In this document: positions 7,117-7,347 of the stretch, in pieces | Position numbering within the stretch: the stretch's first letter is position 1 | Layout: each line of letters begins with the position of its first letter | Assembly: GCA_030598125.1 (NCBI GenBank) | Contig: JAUVQN010000072.1 | Location: 1-7,347 of the forward strand | DNA from: Coriobacteriia bacterium | GTDB lineage: Bacteria; Actinomycetota; Coriobacteriia; Anaerosomatales; JAUVQN01 | Direction of reading: 5' to 3' | Length of the DNA: 7,347 bases | Program-made: the position numbers and the translations under genes | Notes under the pieces: model-generated | What the model was told of the DNA's origin: nothing | Database searches by the model: none | The model's input: only the letters and a program-made list of their open reading frames with translations

Positions 7117-7347
7117 ATGGCGGGCGACGACGGGGGCGGCACCGCTCCGGCGGAGAAGCGCACCGGCCTAGCGCTGTGGTCTCCGCTCATCGCGGTCAGT
7201 CTCGCCATGTTCATCATCGTCGTCGACTCGACGATGATGAACGTCGCCGTCCCCACGATTGCGAAAGACCTCTCCACGACGGTGAGTGGAGTGCAGGCGG
7301 CGATCGCCGTCTACTCGCTCGTGATGGCGTCGCTCATGATCACCGGC
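7117..7347 (+). CDS. MFS transporter, DHA2 (EmrB/QacA) type, N-terminal part
   Basis: The 77 codons present open with a short hydrophilic, Gly/Asp-rich cytoplasmic segment. The first membrane helix follows at about residues 20-37 (LWSPLIAVSLAMFIIVV). The motif VDSTMMNVAVPTIAKDL resembles the D1 motif lDxTvvNvAlP of the 14-helix DHA2 drug:proton antiporters. A second helix begins near residue 60 (IAVYSLVMASLMITG) as the window ends, and the gene continues beyond it. Members usually export drugs or other small molecules with proton antiport; the substrate cannot be read from this part. The gene starts 25 bases after the valS stop behind a consensus AGGAGG. A perfect inverted repeat lies within the coding sequence at 7209-7242. 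Confidence 0.85.
   Translation, partial: MAGDDGGGTAPAEKRTGLALWSPLIAVSLAMFIIVVDSTMMNVAVPTIAKDLSTTVSGVQAAIAVYSLVMASLMITG
7209..7242. repeat. Perfect 14-bp inverted repeat inside the MFS gene
   Basis: GTTCATCATCGTCG (7209-7222) is exactly complementary to CGACGATGATGAAC (7229-7242) across the six-base loop TCGACT. In mRNA this gives a stable hairpin starting about 90 bases after the start codon, over the codons for the conserved D1 motif. It has no trailing T-run. Confidence 0.8.

Overview
The window is GC-rich bacterial DNA with strong G/C preference at third codon positions. It appears to come from an actinobacterium, probably an anaerobic lineage near the Coriobacteriia. That placement is an inference from three things: base composition, a single clpP in the tig-clpP-clpX cluster (Mycobacterium and Streptomyces typically carry clpP1-clpP2 pairs), and a small cysteine-rich protein of a kind I associate with anaerobes. 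No marker in the window fixes the taxon.

Layout. Positions 1-161 hold no gene I can name, only the possible tail of one ORF. At 162-206 lies the 3' half of a tRNA-Lys(CTT), from anticodon loop to encoded CCA, with no matching 5' half. A strong intrinsic terminator follows at 219-247. This is the arrangement expected at the far end of an integrative element inserted in a tRNA-Lys gene, with conserved chromosome to the right. Next come an extended -10 motif, an intact tRNA-Leu(TAG), and the protein quality-control cluster tig (trigger factor), clpP and clpX, all on the + strand and closely spaced. A minus-strand gene for a 75-residue cysteine-rich protein converges on clpX, with hairpins between the two stop codons. 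A 336-base divergent intergenic region contains a CRP/FNR-like palindrome, a compact hairpin and a good sigma70-type promoter that serves valS (valyl-tRNA synthetase). The window ends in the first 77 codons of an MFS drug-efflux-type transporter, which may be co-transcribed with valS.

How the genes work together. Trigger factor binds nascent chains at the ribosome exit tunnel. ClpX unfolds substrates and feeds them to the ClpP peptidase chamber. ClpP and ClpX carry all the catalytic and docking motifs I looked for, and trigger factor carries its ribosome-docking signature. ValRS charges tRNA-Val and has the HIGH and KMSKS motifs, an editing domain and the C-terminal coiled coil.

The core genes are ordinary. 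The points most worth a second look are the tRNA-Lys remnant as a probable attachment site, the small Cys-rich protein, the palindrome and promoter arrangement before valS, and a perfect 14-bp inverted repeat inside the start of the transporter gene. I do not see a clearly new multi-gene system here.
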